64,000 nucleotides of DNA from Rugamonas sp. A1-17 (lineage in GTDB: Bacteria > Pseudomonadota > Gammaproteobacteria > Burkholderiales > Burkholderiaceae_D): positions 1-64,000 of the forward strand of contig JAJLPB010000015.1 in NCBI GenBank assembly GCA_025548565.1, given 5' to 3'. A program made the position numbers and the translations under genes. Shown piece after piece: positions 41,147 through 49,787 of this stretch. Within the stretch, counting starts at the first letter, position 1. The number at the start of each line of letters is the position of its first letter. The notes below the pieces were generated by a model. The model had not been told where the DNA came from and searched no databases. It saw nothing but the letters and a program-made list of their open reading frames with translations.

Positions 41147-42547
41147 TTAACGGTCGCCGTAGCTGCGGCGTGCGCCGTCGGTGCTGCGTGGGTTGCTGCC
41201 CTTGTAGCCGCCGCCGGTGCTGCCTTCCTTGCGCGGTGCGCCCGGCTTGCTGAACGTGCGCTGGCCTGGCTTGGCGCCGCCGCGGTTATCGCCCGGCTTC
41301 CAGCCGCCTGGACGCGGAGCCGAACGCGATGCCGACGCGGTCTTCTTCGGCTCGTAGCCTTCGATGACGTTGACCGGAATCAGCTGCTTGGTGAAGCGCT
41401 CGATGCGCTTGACGTTCATGCCTTCGGCATGGTTCACCAGCGAGATCGCCAGACCGTTGCGGCCCGCGCGGCCGGTGCGGCCGATGCGGTGCACGTAGTC
41501 CTCTGGGAACTTCGGCAGGTCGTAGTTGAACACGTGGGTGATGGTCGGCACGTCGATGCCGCGGGCGGCAACGTCGGTGGCGATCAGGATCTTCACCTGG
41601 CCGCGGCGCAGGCTGTCGAGCGTGCGGTTGCGGGCGCCCTGGTGCATGTCGCCATGCAGCGCGGCGGCCGAGAAACCGGCGATGTTCAGGCGGTCGGCGA
41701 TGGTGTCGGCGTCGCGCTTGGTGGCGGTGAAGACCACGGCCTGGTCCAGCGAGTCGTCGCGCAGCAGGTGGTCCAGCAGGCGGTTCTTGTGCGACAGGTC
41801 GTCGACGAAGTGCACGCGCTGGGTGATGTTCTCATGCTTGTTGGCGGCGCTGAGGATCTGGATGATCTGCGGATCCTTGGTGATGCGGCGCGCCATGTTG
41901 CCGACCACGCCGTCCAGCGTGGCCGAGAACAGCATGGTCTGGCGGGTCGACGGGGTCGCTTCGACGATCTTTTCGATGTCGTCGATGAAGCCCATGTCCA
42001 GCATGCGGTCGGCTTCGTCCAGCACCAGGATTTCCAGTTGCGAGAAGTCGATCTTGCCCGATTCCATGTGGTCGATCAGGCGGCCTGGGGTCGCCACCAG
42101 AATCTCGGGATTCTTGGCCAGCAGTTGCATCTGTTTTGGATAAGGCATACCGCCCAGGATCGACACGGCCTTGATGCGGCGCAGGTTGACGCTGTACTTG
42201 TCGGTATTGGTGGTGACTTGCAGGGCCAGTTCGCGGGTCGGGGTCAACACCAGCATCTTTGGCTGTGCGGCTTTGAAACGTGGGCGCTCGCCACGGGCGC
42301 GGGCCGCTTGCATTTCCTGGTTCGGAGTCTTGCCGGCGGCTGCCGGGTCGATCTCGGACAAACGGTGCAGCGACGGCAGCATGAACGCTGCAGTCTTGCC
42401 GGAACCGGTTTGCGAGGATACCAACAAGTCCTTGCCTGCGATCGCCGCAGGGATAGCCTGCTGCTGTACCGGGGTCGGCGCGGTGTAGCCGGCGTCGGTC
42501 AGGGCTTTGATGAGGGACGTGTTGAGACCAAGTGCTTCAAATGTCAT
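41147..42547 (-). CDS. rhlE: DEAD-box RNA helicase, RhlE type
   Basis: ATP-dependent RNA helicase of 466 residues. In order: Q-motif TPVQQQAIP, motif I SSQTGSGKT, Ia PTRELALQ, TPGRL, motif II VLDEADRML, motif III SATL, motif V TDVAARGID, and motif VI HRIGRTGRAG. A basic, Gly/Ser/Arg-rich tail (about 390-466) with no structured domain is typical of RhlE in betaproteobacteria. ATG 42547 is chosen because the family begins TFEALGL. It probably acts in RNA turnover and ribosome assembly. Upstream there are about 370 nt without a gene. Confidence 0.92.
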   Translation of the reverse strand: MTFEALGLNTSLIKALTDAGYTAPTPVQQQAIPAAIAGKDLLVSSQTGSGKTAAFMLPSLHRLSEIDPAAAGKTPNQEMQAARARGERPRFKAAQPKMLVLTPTRELALQVTTNTDKYSVNLRRIKAVSILGGMPYPKQMQLLAKNPEILVATPGRLIDHMESGKIDFSQLEILVLDEADRMLDMGFIDDIEKIVEATPSTRQTMLFSATLDGVVGNMARRITKDPQIIQILSAANKHENITQRVHFVDDLSHKNRLLDHLLRDDSLDQAVVFTATKRDADTIADRLNIAGFSAAALHGDMHQGARNRTLDSLRRGQVKILIATDVAARGIDVPTITHVFNYDLPKFPEDYVHRIGRTGRAGRNGLAISLVNHAEGMNVKRIERFTKQLIPVNVIEGYEPKKTASASRSAPRPGGWKPGDNRGGAKPGQRTFSKPGAPRKEGSTGGGYKGSNPRSTDGARRSYGDR

Positions 42548-42918
42548 GCTGTTCTTTCGTAAAAAACCGGCGTTCGTGCAAAAGCCGAACGCGAAATAGC
42601 TACGCCTACCAAAACGAAATGACTCAATCAAAATCGAAAGAAATTTCGGCACAAAAGCTTTGCGCCGGGACGGTGTCAGGTGCGACACCAAAGGCGGGAG
42701 GGCTTTATAAGCGACATCAGGGTGATGCGCTAAGGCTTGCGAAGCTGCTAGTAATACCTGGCTGGTCAATCGGCGCTGCTTTTGTTGCAGCGCGCTCATT
42801 GCAGCGCACAGGCGACACTATACAGCACTACGGGTGGTCTGTATAGGTCAGTCTCTTTCTATTGTGCAGCGCCGCAGTTATTTATATGATAATTTTAAGG
42901 TTTTGACTGGAGTAAACC
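42548..42918. other. Intergenic region between rhlE and the thioredoxin-fold gene
   Basis: 371 nt with no gene I can support. It holds a promoter for the plus-strand gene (42862-42890), an inverted repeat GGTGTC (42672-42677) / GACACC (42684-42689), and on the minus strand a TATAGT box (42822-42817). If used for rhlE, that box would give a 5' untranslated leader of about 260 nt. No clear secondary-structure regulator is evident by eye. Confidence 0.5.
42862..42890 (+). promoter_or_regulatory. Promoter of the thioredoxin-fold gene
   Basis: -35 TTGTGC (42862-42867), 17-nt spacer, -10 TATGAT (42885-42890). The start codon is at 42919 with GGAG 7 nt ahead. Confidence 0.6.
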
Positions 42919-43707
42919 ATGTTCATGCCGTGGGCGGTGACGTTGATGTTGTCGGGTACGCCGGGCGCGGTGCAGGAGTTGAAGCCGCGGGAGCTGGCCG
43001 CCTACGTTGCCAGCCACGAGCTGGTGGTGGTGCAGCTGACGTCGCCCGACCCAGGCTGCGGCTACTGCAAGGGCGCCGACCGGGTGTTCGACATGTCGGC
43101 CTCGCTGCCGCACCAGCCCGGGCTCAGCTACGTGCGGGTGCAGTGGACGCCATGGCGCCAGATTCCCGACTTCGGCAAGCTGATGCCGGTGTACGGCGTG
43201 CCGATGCAATATGTGTTCAGCAAGGGCAAGCTGCTGGGCGATATCAGCGGCCGCCCCGCCGGCGCGCAAGCGTTCCTGGGCAAGGTCAACGCGATCATTG
43301 CCGATCCGCCGGCCGAGCGGGTGGCCGTCGAGCCGGCGCCCGCGCAAGAGGCGCCGTCCGCGCCGCTCAGCGCGGACGAGCAGGGCGCGCTGCGGCAGAT
43401 GATACGGCGCGATATGCTGCGGCAGGTCACCGGCAAGTGCGCCAACCGCTATCCGGATCACGCCAGGGCCTACCAGGAAGCGCTGCGGGCATGGAGCGGC
43501 GTGCACCAGGCGGGCCTGAGCCAGGCCGCCACCCTGATGCTGGCGCGCACCTCGCGCGCCGACGCGGCTGCCATGGGCAAACTGGCGGCCGAGGAGCAGG
43601 ACACGATGCGCGCCTGGCATACGGACAAGCTGGGGCTGTCGCCATTGAAAGCGCCGACCCGGGACGACTGCGACAAGGTCGCCGCCGGCCTGAAGGAGCT
43701 GCCATGA
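42919..43707 (+). CDS. Thioredoxin-fold protein with CGYC active site
   Basis: A 262-residue protein. The N-terminal half (about 20-125) is a thioredoxin fold with C47-G-Y-C50 and the cis-Pro region PVYGVPMQYVF. The C-terminal half (about 150-262) is helical with two further Cys (GKCANRY and RDDCDKV). The N-terminus is short and hydrophobic (MFMPWAVTLMLSG) but not a convincing signal peptide. The four-base ATGA overlap with the next small frame shows coupling. The role is unknown. Confidence 0.7.
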   Translation: MFMPWAVTLMLSGTPGAVQELKPRELAAYVASHELVVVQLTSPDPGCGYCKGADRVFDMSASLPHQPGLSYVRVQWTPWRQIPDFGKLMPVYGVPMQYVFSKGKLLGDISGRPAGAQAFLGKVNAIIADPPAERVAVEPAPAQEAPSAPLSADEQGALRQMIRRDMLRQVTGKCANRYPDHARAYQEALRAWSGVHQAGLSQAATLMLARTSRADAAAMGKLAAEEQDTMRAWHTDKLGLSPLKAPTRDDCDKVAAGLKELP

Positions 43708-43853
43708 GCGTGCACACGTACTGGATCGTCGATATCGGCGCCAGCGCCGGGGAGGCGCCCGCGCTGGCCGGCAAGGTGCGGCAGCGGCTGGTGGAGCGGG
43801 AAATCATCCTGCCCGGCCCGCCGCGGGCAAACCCCGGGTGGGGTCAAGTCTGA
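43704..43853 (+). CDS. Truncated small ORF ending in repeat DNA
   Basis: A 49-residue frame whose ATG overlaps the stop of the thioredoxin-fold gene (ATGA). It reads as a real protein start (SVHTYWIVDIGASAGEAPALAGKVRQRLVEREIILPG). The last residues (WGQV) and the stop come from the repeat that begins at 43839. The gene has therefore probably lost its 3' end to that repeat. I do not recognise the family. Confidence 0.5.
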   Translation: MSVHTYWIVDIGASAGEAPALAGKVRQRLVEREIILPGPPRANPGWGQV

Positions 43854-43880
43854 CATTCGGACACGAGCTCTACCTTAGCG
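43839..43880. repeat. Repeat family B, single arm
   Basis: The 27 nt at 43839-43865 match exactly one arm of the inverted repeat at 55199-55289 (TGGGGTCAAGTCTGAC... to ...GGACACG); the following 15 nt are related but diverged. It overlaps the end of the small frame at 43704 and the last codons of the chemoreceptor gene at 43870. Confidence 0.8.
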
Positions 43881-45477
43881 TCCGTGCCTGGCTCCGGCCC
43901 GCAGCCGCCGGGGCGCCGGCGTTCAGCTTGAAGATGCGCACCACCTCGGCCAGGTCGCCGGCCTGTTCGTGCAGCGACTGGGCCGCCGCTCCCGCTTCCT
44001 CCACCAGCGCGGCGTTTTGCTGCGTCGATTGGTCCATCTGGCCGATGGCCGCGCCGATCTGCGCGATGCCCGAGCTCTGCTCCTGCGTGGCCGAGGCGAT
44101 TTCCTCCATGACCTCGGTCACGCGCCGGACGCTGGCGACGATCTCGGACATCGTCGTCCCCGCCTGGTCGACCAGTGTCGCGCCGGCGTCCACCTGCAGC
44201 ACCGAATCGTCGATCAGGGCCTTGATCTCCCTGGCCGCGGCCGCGCTGCGCTGGGCCAAGTTGCGCACCTCGGTCGCCACCACCGCGAACCCGCGTCCCT
44301 GCTCGCCGGCGCGCGCCGCCTCCACCGCCGCGTTCAACGCCAGGATATTGGTCTGGAACGCGATGCCGTCGATCACGCCGATGATGTCGGCGATCCTCCG
44401 TGACGACGCGTTGATCGACCCCATCGTGTCGACCACGTGCGCCACCACGGCGCCGCCCTGGGCCGCCACCTCGGACGCGTGGCGCGCCATCGCGTTGGCG
44501 CGCTGCGCATTGTCCGCGGTGCGCCGCACGGTGTCGTTCAGCGCTTCGATCGAGGTGGCGGTCTCCTCCAGCGCGCCGGCCTGCAGCTCGGTGCGGGACG
44601 ACAGGTCCTGATTGCCCGAGGCGATCTGGCCGGAGGCCGAGGCGATGGCGTCGGTGCCGGTGCGGGCCTGGCTGACGATGCCGGCCAGCTTGTCGCGCAT
44701 GCCGCGCATCGCGTACATCAGGCTGGACTGGTCGCCGTCGGCCGTTGGCACCGGGACGGTCAGGTCGCCGGCCGCGATGCGGTTGGCGATTTCCGCGGCC
44801 AGCGCCGGCTCGCCGCCCAGCTGCCTGCGCAGCCCGCGCGTGATGATCTCCGTCGCCCCCACGCTGGCGGCCAGCGTGGCCGCCAGGATCAGTGCGCTCA
44901 GCACGCCGGCGGTGGCGATCCGCTCGCGCGCCGCCGCTTCGTCGGTCTCCGCGTCCTTGGTGGCCATCTGGACCACGCGGTCGATGACTTTCCGGTGCGT
45001 CTCGTAGAGCTCGTCAAGCCGGGCCATCGCCGCCGCGGCGGCTTCCTTGTCCTGCCGCGCCAGCGCGGGAATGTACTGGTCGAAGGCGGTCTGGTAGAAG
45101 GCTGCGGCCGGCGCGTGCGCCTGCTCCAGCATGGTTTGCCTGAGTTCCGGATCGAGCGACTGCTGGCCCCAGTACACGTGGCGCGTATCGTAGTCGCCCT
45201 TGAGCGCCATCAGCCGCTGCGCCAGCTTCTGCCGCGCCGCCGGGTCCGCCGTGGCCGACATTTGCAGGCAGACCATGTAGGATTCGATGATGTATTCCGG
45301 CGGCGGCAGGATGTCGGCCACCAGATCCTTGTTTTGCACGATGCGTTGGTAGACCGGTCCGTTGACCTTGAGTTCGTTGAGGATCTTGAACGACCAGCCC
45401 CCGTAGATCGCGAAGCCGGCCACGCAGCAGCCGATCAATATGAAAAACCGTGTCTTGACGTTCAGTCGCTCCAGCAT
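43870..45477 (-). CDS. Methyl-accepting chemotaxis protein
   Basis: A 535-residue chemoreceptor. TM1 spans about 10-30, a helical (4HB-like) periplasmic sensor about 35-185, TM2 about 186-207, and a HAMP domain follows (RRQLGGEPALAAEIANRIAAGDLTVPVP). The signalling domain has the conserved hairpin tip DGIAFQTNILALNAAVEAARAGEQGRGFAVVA. The C-terminus reads AGRSQARTLR, with its last codons inside repeat B, and lacks the CheR-binding pentapeptide of high-abundance receptors. The ligand is unknown; there are no other chemotaxis genes nearby. Confidence 0.92.
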   Translation of the reverse strand: MLERLNVKTRFFILIGCCVAGFAIYGGWSFKILNELKVNGPVYQRIVQNKDLVADILPPPEYIIESYMVCLQMSATADPAARQKLAQRLMALKGDYDTRHVYWGQQSLDPELRQTMLEQAHAPAAAFYQTAFDQYIPALARQDKEAAAAAMARLDELYETHRKVIDRVVQMATKDAETDEAAARERIATAGVLSALILAATLAASVGATEIITRGLRRQLGGEPALAAEIANRIAAGDLTVPVPTADGDQSSLMYAMRGMRDKLAGIVSQARTGTDAIASASGQIASGNQDLSSRTELQAGALEETATSIEALNDTVRRTADNAQRANAMARHASEVAAQGGAVVAHVVDTMGSINASSRRIADIIGVIDGIAFQTNILALNAAVEAARAGEQGRGFAVVATEVRNLAQRSAAAAREIKALIDDSVLQVDAGATLVDQAGTTMSEIVASVRRVTEVMEEIASATQEQSSGIAQIGAAIGQMDQSTQQNAALVEEAGAAAQSLHEQAGDLAEVVRIFKLNAGAPAAAGRSQARTLR

Positions 45478-45597
45478 GCTTCGCCCCTGATTAAACTATC
45501 GATACTGTGTTGAAGGGTAGCAAAATAGCTGGTGCGAATGGCATCGTCCTTGGCTGGGTTTGGGGTAGGGATTGCCTGATATTGAGGGCGAAAAAAA

Positions 45598-45622
45598 AGC
45601 GCCGTGCTTCGCAGCAGGCGCT
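45598..45622 (-). terminator. fabI terminator
   Basis: AGCGCC (45598-45603) / GGCGCT (45617-45622) with an inner TGC/GCA pairing, followed on the minus strand by T8. It lies 21 nt past the fabI stop. Confidence 0.8.
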
Positions 45623-45642
45623 GTTTTCGGGGAGGACGACGA

Positions 45643-46434
45643 TCAGAGGTAGTCTTCGGCGTTCAGGCCCATGACATGCGAGAAGCCGCCGTCGACGTAG
45701 GTGATCTCGCCGGTGATGCCGGAGGCCAGGTCCGACAGCATGAAGGCGGCGGTGTTGCCCACTTCCTCGATGGTGACGTTGCGGCGCAGCGGCGCGTGCG
45801 ACGAGGCAAAGCCGAGCAGCTTGCCGAAGTCCTTGATGCCGGACGCGGCCAGGGTCTTGATCGGGCCGGCCGAGATGCCGTTGGCGCGGATGCCCAGCTT
45901 GCCCAGGTTTTCCGCCAGGTAGCGCACCGACGCCTCCAGCGAGGCCTTGGCCAGGCCCATGGTGTTGTAGTACGGGATGGCGCGCACCGCGCCCAGGTAC
46001 GACAGCGTCAGCAGCGACGAGCCTTCCTTCAGCAGCGGCAGGGCGGCCTTGGCCATGGCCGGGAAGCTGTAGGCCGAGATGTCGTGGGCGATGCGGAAGT
46101 TCTCGCGGGTCAGGCCGTCCAGGAAGTCGCCGGCGATCGCCTCGCGCGGCGCGAAGCCGATCGCGTGCACCAGGCCGTCCAGCTGCGACCAGCTCTTGCC
46201 CAGGTCGGCGAACAGCGCGGCGATCTGCTCGTCGCTCGAGACGTCGCAGTCGTACACCAGGCTGCTGCCGAATTCGGCGGCGAATTCCGTGATGCGGTCC
46301 TTGAAGCGCTCGCCGACGTAGGTGAACGCCAGCTCGGCGCCCTCGCGGTGGCAGGCCTTGGCGATACCGTAGGCGATGGAACGGTTCGACAGCAAACCGG
46401 TGATGAGGATTTTTTTGCCTTGCAAGAACGCCAT
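45643..46434 (-). CDS. fabI: Enoyl-[acyl-carrier-protein] reductase [NADH]
   Basis: Final reduction step of each fatty-acid elongation cycle. The 263-residue SDR protein has the divergent FabI glycine motif GLLSNRSIAYGIAKA, the cofactor region VYDCDVSSDEQIAALF and HAIGFAPREAI. The catalytic Tyr-x6-Lys is in PYYNTMGLAKASLEASVRYLAENL, equivalent to Tyr156/Lys163 of E. coli FabI. The C-terminus GGFSHVMGL is typical. It is the FabI isoform (triclosan-sensitive class), not FabV or FabK. It is monocistronic with a good promoter at 46547-46575. Confidence 0.97.
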   Translation of the reverse strand: MAFLQGKKILITGLLSNRSIAYGIAKACHREGAELAFTYVGERFKDRITEFAAEFGSSLVYDCDVSSDEQIAALFADLGKSWSQLDGLVHAIGFAPREAIAGDFLDGLTRENFRIAHDISAYSFPAMAKAALPLLKEGSSLLTLSYLGAVRAIPYYNTMGLAKASLEASVRYLAENLGKLGIRANGISAGPIKTLAASGIKDFGKLLGFASSHAPLRRNVTIEEVGNTAAFMLSDLASGITGEITYVDGGFSHVMGLNAEDYL

Positions 46435-46546
46435 AGTGACTCCAATTGCAACTGCGCGCCTAGTCTGGCCATGTTCAGCTGGCTGGCGACGTCAGTGAGG
46501 TTGTTATTTATGTGAGAGGCCCGTTGCCGGCCGCCGCAAGACCAAG

Positions 46547-46575
46547 ATTGTAGGGCGACTGGGCCGCGACTGCAA
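46547..46575 (-). promoter_or_regulatory. fabI promoter
   Basis: On the minus strand -35 TTGCAG (46575-46570), 17-nt spacer, -10 TACAAT (46552-46547). Initiation near 46540 would give a 5' leader of about 105 nt to the fabI ATG at 46434. Confidence 0.65.
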
Positions 46576-46642
46576 CCTTTGATCGCTGCGGCGGCCCGGC
46601 GGCATGCGCCCGGGCCGGGGCCGGGCGGGCTGCGTTGGCTGT

Positions 46643-48019
46643 TTAATTGCCGCGGTGGCGGGGCTTGCGGGCGTCGCGCGGCACGTGCGCCTTGACCAGC
46701 GCCACCGGCCCGGACTTGGCGGTCTTGCCGCCCTTGGCCAGCCGGTAGCCGGACTTGCCGGTGGTGCGCTCGCGCTCGGCCTCGAAGGCCACGGTGGCGT
46801 TGCGCTCCACCTCGGGCGAGATGTCCACGCTGGCCGAGGTCGAGATCTTCGGCACCAGGATGGTGGAGCCGGCCTTGAGCAGCGTCTTCTGCGGGATGTT
46901 GTTGGCCTGGCGGATGACTTCCGGCGTGGTGTGGAAACGCGAGGCCAGCGTGCCGATGCTTTCGCGGGCGCTGGTGATCTTGTGCGTGGTCCAGGTCGAC
47001 AGTTCCTTGCCCCATTGCGCCAGGTTCAGGTGGAACTTGGCGGCGTTTTCCTTGGGCAGCAGGATCTTGGTCTCCTCGTCGCCGGTGATGACCGGGCGCT
47101 TGAACTGCGGGTTGAGCGCCTTGAACTCGTCGACCGACAGCTCGGCCAGGTGGGCGGCGATGGTCAGGTCGATGTCGCTGGTCTTGTCGACCGCGGTGAA
47201 GTACGGCGTGTTGTCGATGGCCGGCAGGTTCAGGCCGTACTGGGCCGGATTGGCGATGATGTTCTTCACCGCCTGCAGCTTGGGCACGTAGTTGCGGGTC
47301 TCGGCCGGCATCAGCTCGGCCAGGCTCTCGAAGTCGGTCGGCTTGCCGGCCGCCTGGTTGCGCTTGATGGCCTTCTGCACCGAGCCTTCGCCCCAGTTAT
47401 ACGCGGCCAGCGCCAGTTGCCAGTCGCCGAACATGTCGTACAGGCGCTGCAGGTAGGTCAGGGCGGCGTCGGTCGAGGCCAGGATGCCGCGGCGCTCGTC
47501 CTTGAAGGCGTCCTGCTTGAGGTTGAAGTCGCGGCCGGTGCCCGGCACGAACTGCCACATGCCGGCCGCGTTCGCGCTCGACAGCGCCTGCGGATTGAAC
47601 GCGGACTCGATGAACGGCAGCAGCGCCAGTTCGGTCGGCATGCCGCGCTTCTCCAGCTCGGTGACCACGTGGAACAGGTAGCGCGAGGCGCGCGCCGTGG
47701 TGCGGCTGATGTAGTCGGGGCGGGTGGCGTACCAGTTGACGTGCTTGGCCACCAGCTCGTTGTTGATGTCCGGAATGGCGTAGCCGCTGCGGATGCGGCC
47801 CCACACGTCTTTTTCGCGGAAAGCGTCCTCGTCGACCGCTTTGGCCGGCTTGTTGATTTTCAGGGAGGAGACATCGAGGGCGGGGGACTTGGGCAGGGCG
47901 GACAGCGGCATCGACGACGTCGGCAGGCCCGGCGCTTCATCGTGCGCCTGGACCATCGCCGGCGCCATCAGGGCCAGCAGCGTCGCCAGGGCGGCGGATT
48001 TAGAAATACGTGCTTGCAT
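46643..48019 (-). CDS. mltD: Membrane-bound lytic murein transglycosylase D
   Basis: Cleaves peptidoglycan glycan strands with 1,6-anhydro product. The 458-residue protein has a signal peptide (MQARISKSAALATLLALMAPAMVQA). The SLT domain (about 115-230) has the catalytic Glu in LLPFIESAFNP and the motifs ANAAGMWQFVPGTG and LALAAYNWGEGSV. A LysM domain (about 345-395: HKITSARESIGTLASRFHTTPEVIRQANNI) follows, with a weaker LysM-like stretch before it. The C-terminal tail is very basic. It lacks an obvious lipobox, so it may be soluble in the periplasm rather than lipid-anchored. Confidence 0.93.
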   Translation of the reverse strand: MQARISKSAALATLLALMAPAMVQAHDEAPGLPTSSMPLSALPKSPALDVSSLKINKPAKAVDEDAFREKDVWGRIRSGYAIPDINNELVAKHVNWYATRPDYISRTTARASRYLFHVVTELEKRGMPTELALLPFIESAFNPQALSSANAAGMWQFVPGTGRDFNLKQDAFKDERRGILASTDAALTYLQRLYDMFGDWQLALAAYNWGEGSVQKAIKRNQAAGKPTDFESLAELMPAETRNYVPKLQAVKNIIANPAQYGLNLPAIDNTPYFTAVDKTSDIDLTIAAHLAELSVDEFKALNPQFKRPVITGDEETKILLPKENAAKFHLNLAQWGKELSTWTTHKITSARESIGTLASRFHTTPEVIRQANNIPQKTLLKAGSTILVPKISTSASVDISPEVERNATVAFEAERERTTGKSGYRLAKGGKTAKSGPVALVKAHVPRDARKPRHRGN

Positions 48020-48245
48020 AGTTTTCCATTGTTATCGACCAGCAACATCGATCGGACTATGAATAAACGTGGAGTGTACGAAGGTCGCCGGGTCGAGTCA
48101 AGAAATATGTCAGCGGGATGACGAATTCTTTTATGCAATCGTTCCACGTAAATAAGCCGCAAATGCCTGCAAAATCGCGGAAGTATGAGTTCCCGCAAAG
48201 AGTGCGTACAATTCCGCTTTTGAGCAGTCACCAAGGAATTGAATT

Positions 48246-48803
48246 ATGAGTAGCCCCGCCATCGATCACGACGCCGTCATCGCCGAGACCGTCAATTGGG
48301 TGGAGCAGGCCGTCATCGGCCTGAACCTGTGTCCGTTTGCCAAGGCCGTCCATGTGAAAAAGCAGATCCGCTACGTGGTCAGCGACGCCGACACCCCGGA
48401 GGCGCTGCTGGCCCAGCTGCTGGAAGAGCTGGAATACCTGGCCGAGACCTCGCCGGACAAGGTCGACACGACCATGCTGATCCATCCGAACGTGCTGGCC
48501 GATTTCGAGGACTTCAACGAATTCCTGGACGTGGCCGACGCCGCGCTGGAGGACGTGGAGCTGGACGGCATCCTGCAGGTGGCCAGCTTCCACCCGGACT
48601 ACCAGTTCGCCGACACCCATCAGAACGACATCGAGAACTACACCAACCGCTCGCCGTACCCGACGCTGCACCTGCTGCGCGAGGACAGCGTGGAGCGCGC
48701 GGTGGAAGCCTTCCCCGAGGCGGGCGACATCTTTGAAAAGAACATCGAGACGCTGCGCGCCCTGGGCCACGACGGCTGGGACAAGCTGATGAAGGTGAAA
48801 TGA
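48246..48803 (+). CDS. DUF1415 family protein
   Basis: A 185-residue DUF1415 protein, common in betaproteobacteria. It has the conserved N-terminal VNWVEQAVIGLNLCPFAKAVHVKKQIRYVVS with a Cys-Pro-Phe motif, and PYPTLHLLREDSVERAVE. No function is established. The DUF1289 gene overlaps its stop (ATGA at 48800-48803), so the two are one unit. No signal peptide; probably cytosolic. Confidence 0.9.
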   Translation: MSSPAIDHDAVIAETVNWVEQAVIGLNLCPFAKAVHVKKQIRYVVSDADTPEALLAQLLEELEYLAETSPDKVDTTMLIHPNVLADFEDFNEFLDVADAALEDVELDGILQVASFHPDYQFADTHQNDIENYTNRSPYPTLHLLREDSVERAVEAFPEAGDIFEKNIETLRALGHDGWDKLMKVK

Positions 48804-48991
48804 TGGCCGACCTGCCGGTCCGGCCGGACACGCCGTGCGTGGCGGTGTGCTCGACCACCTTCGACGAGATCTGCCGCGGCTGCGGCAGGTCGGTGGTCGA
48901 GGTGGCGCACTGGGTGTCGATGAGCGCCGAGCAGAAGGAGCTGGTGTGGCAGCGCATCCTGGCGCAGGGCTACCCGCGCCGCAACACCTGA
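48803..48991 (+). CDS. DUF1289 family Cys-rich protein
   Basis: A 62-residue protein with the DUF1289 pattern of four Cys (PDTPCVAVCSTTFDEICRGCGR), likely to bind zinc or an Fe-S cluster, followed by EVAHWVSMSAEQKELVW. ATG 48803 or ATG 48800 may be used; the latter overlaps the DUF1415 stop. Downstream are REP-like repeats. Confidence 0.88.
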   Translation: MADLPVRPDTPCVAVCSTTFDEICRGCGRSVVEVAHWVSMSAEQKELVWQRILAQGYPRRNT

Positions 48992-49000
48992 ACCCGCCAG

Positions 49001-49105
49001 CGTCGTCCCCGCGCAGGCGGGGACCCATGCTGAGTATGGATTCCCGCCTGCGCGGGAATGACGTCGGGTATTCGCGGGAATGACGTCGGGTATTCGTCGG
49101 GTATT
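49001..49105. repeat. REP-like family A copy with tandem duplication
   Basis: 49001-49064 is a palindromic pair (GTCCCCGCGCAGGCGGGGAC and TTCCCGCCTGCGCGGGAA) like the copies at 23453 and 33168. From 49051 a 22-nt unit (CGCGGGAATGACGTCGGG..., units at 49051-49072 and 49073-49094) is repeated, plus a partial third copy ending at 49105. The array reaches into the stop codon of the DUF1993 gene. Confidence 0.85.
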
Positions 49106-49613
49106 AATAGGTACCGATGAAATCCTTCTTGCCGATTTCCAGGCCGTTGTGGCGCAGGATGTCGTAGGCCGTGGTGGCGTGGAAGAAGAAGTGCGGCAGC
49201 GCGTAGTGGAACAGATAGGTCTGGCCGGTGAAGTGCTTGGTCTTCTCGCCGCTGCCGGTGGTGATGGCGCGCGTCTCGCTGCCCTCGATGGCGCTGGCCG
49301 GCACGCTGTCGATGTAGGCCAGGGTTTTGGCGATGCGGGCCTTCAGTTCGGCGAAGCTGGTTTCGGTGTCCTCGTACGACGGCACGTCCAGGCCGCCCAG
49401 GCGGGCCGCCGCGCCCTTGGAGAAGTCGCAGGCGATCTGGATCTGGCGGGTGAACGGCAGCATGTCCGGGAACAGGCGGAACTGCAGCAGCGCGTTCGGG
49501 TCGATCTTTTTCTCGGCCGCGTGGGTCTCGGCCTTGTCGAGGATGGCCAGCAGACTGTTCAGGATCTGTTTGAACACGGGGATGGAGGCGGAGTACATGG
49601 AGAATGTGGTCAT
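49104..49613 (-). CDS. DUF1993 family protein
   Basis: A 169-residue DUF1993 (DinB/YfiT-like four-helix) protein: MTTFSMYSASIPVFKQILNS, FPDMLPFTRQIQIACDFSKGAAARLGG, and TYLFHYALPHFFFHATTAYDILRHNG with conserved His residues that may bind a metal. The function is unknown in the family. ATG 49613 is the normal start; the much longer stop-free frame that continues upstream on this strand is only antisense to the next two genes. Its stop codon lies in tandem repeat DNA. Confidence 0.9.
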   Translation of the reverse strand: MTTFSMYSASIPVFKQILNSLLAILDKAETHAAEKKIDPNALLQFRLFPDMLPFTRQIQIACDFSKGAAARLGGLDVPSYEDTETSFAELKARIAKTLAYIDSVPASAIEGSETRAITTGSGEKTKHFTGQTYLFHYALPHFFFHATTAYDILRHNGLEIGKKDFIGTY

Positions 49614-49787
49614 GGCGGAGCCCTCTGTTGAATGGAGCCGCGATGATAGCGTGCCTGTGGGTTTTTTGCTGGGAGCATGACTTTTTCGCCAGTTTCCGTG
49701 CATAATTCCATCAAGTAACCCTAAAGTTTGCGTGACGAACCCCCTATACACAGATGATGCAAACTTATCAAGACGGCGTACCGGTGC

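Noticed and set aside
41084..42562. Long plus-strand frame opposite rhlE
   Set aside because: Antisense shadow of the helicase; no domain signature.
49001..49105. CRISPR array
   Set aside because: Two and a half adjacent copies without spacers; it is a tandem duplication of a REP-like repeat.
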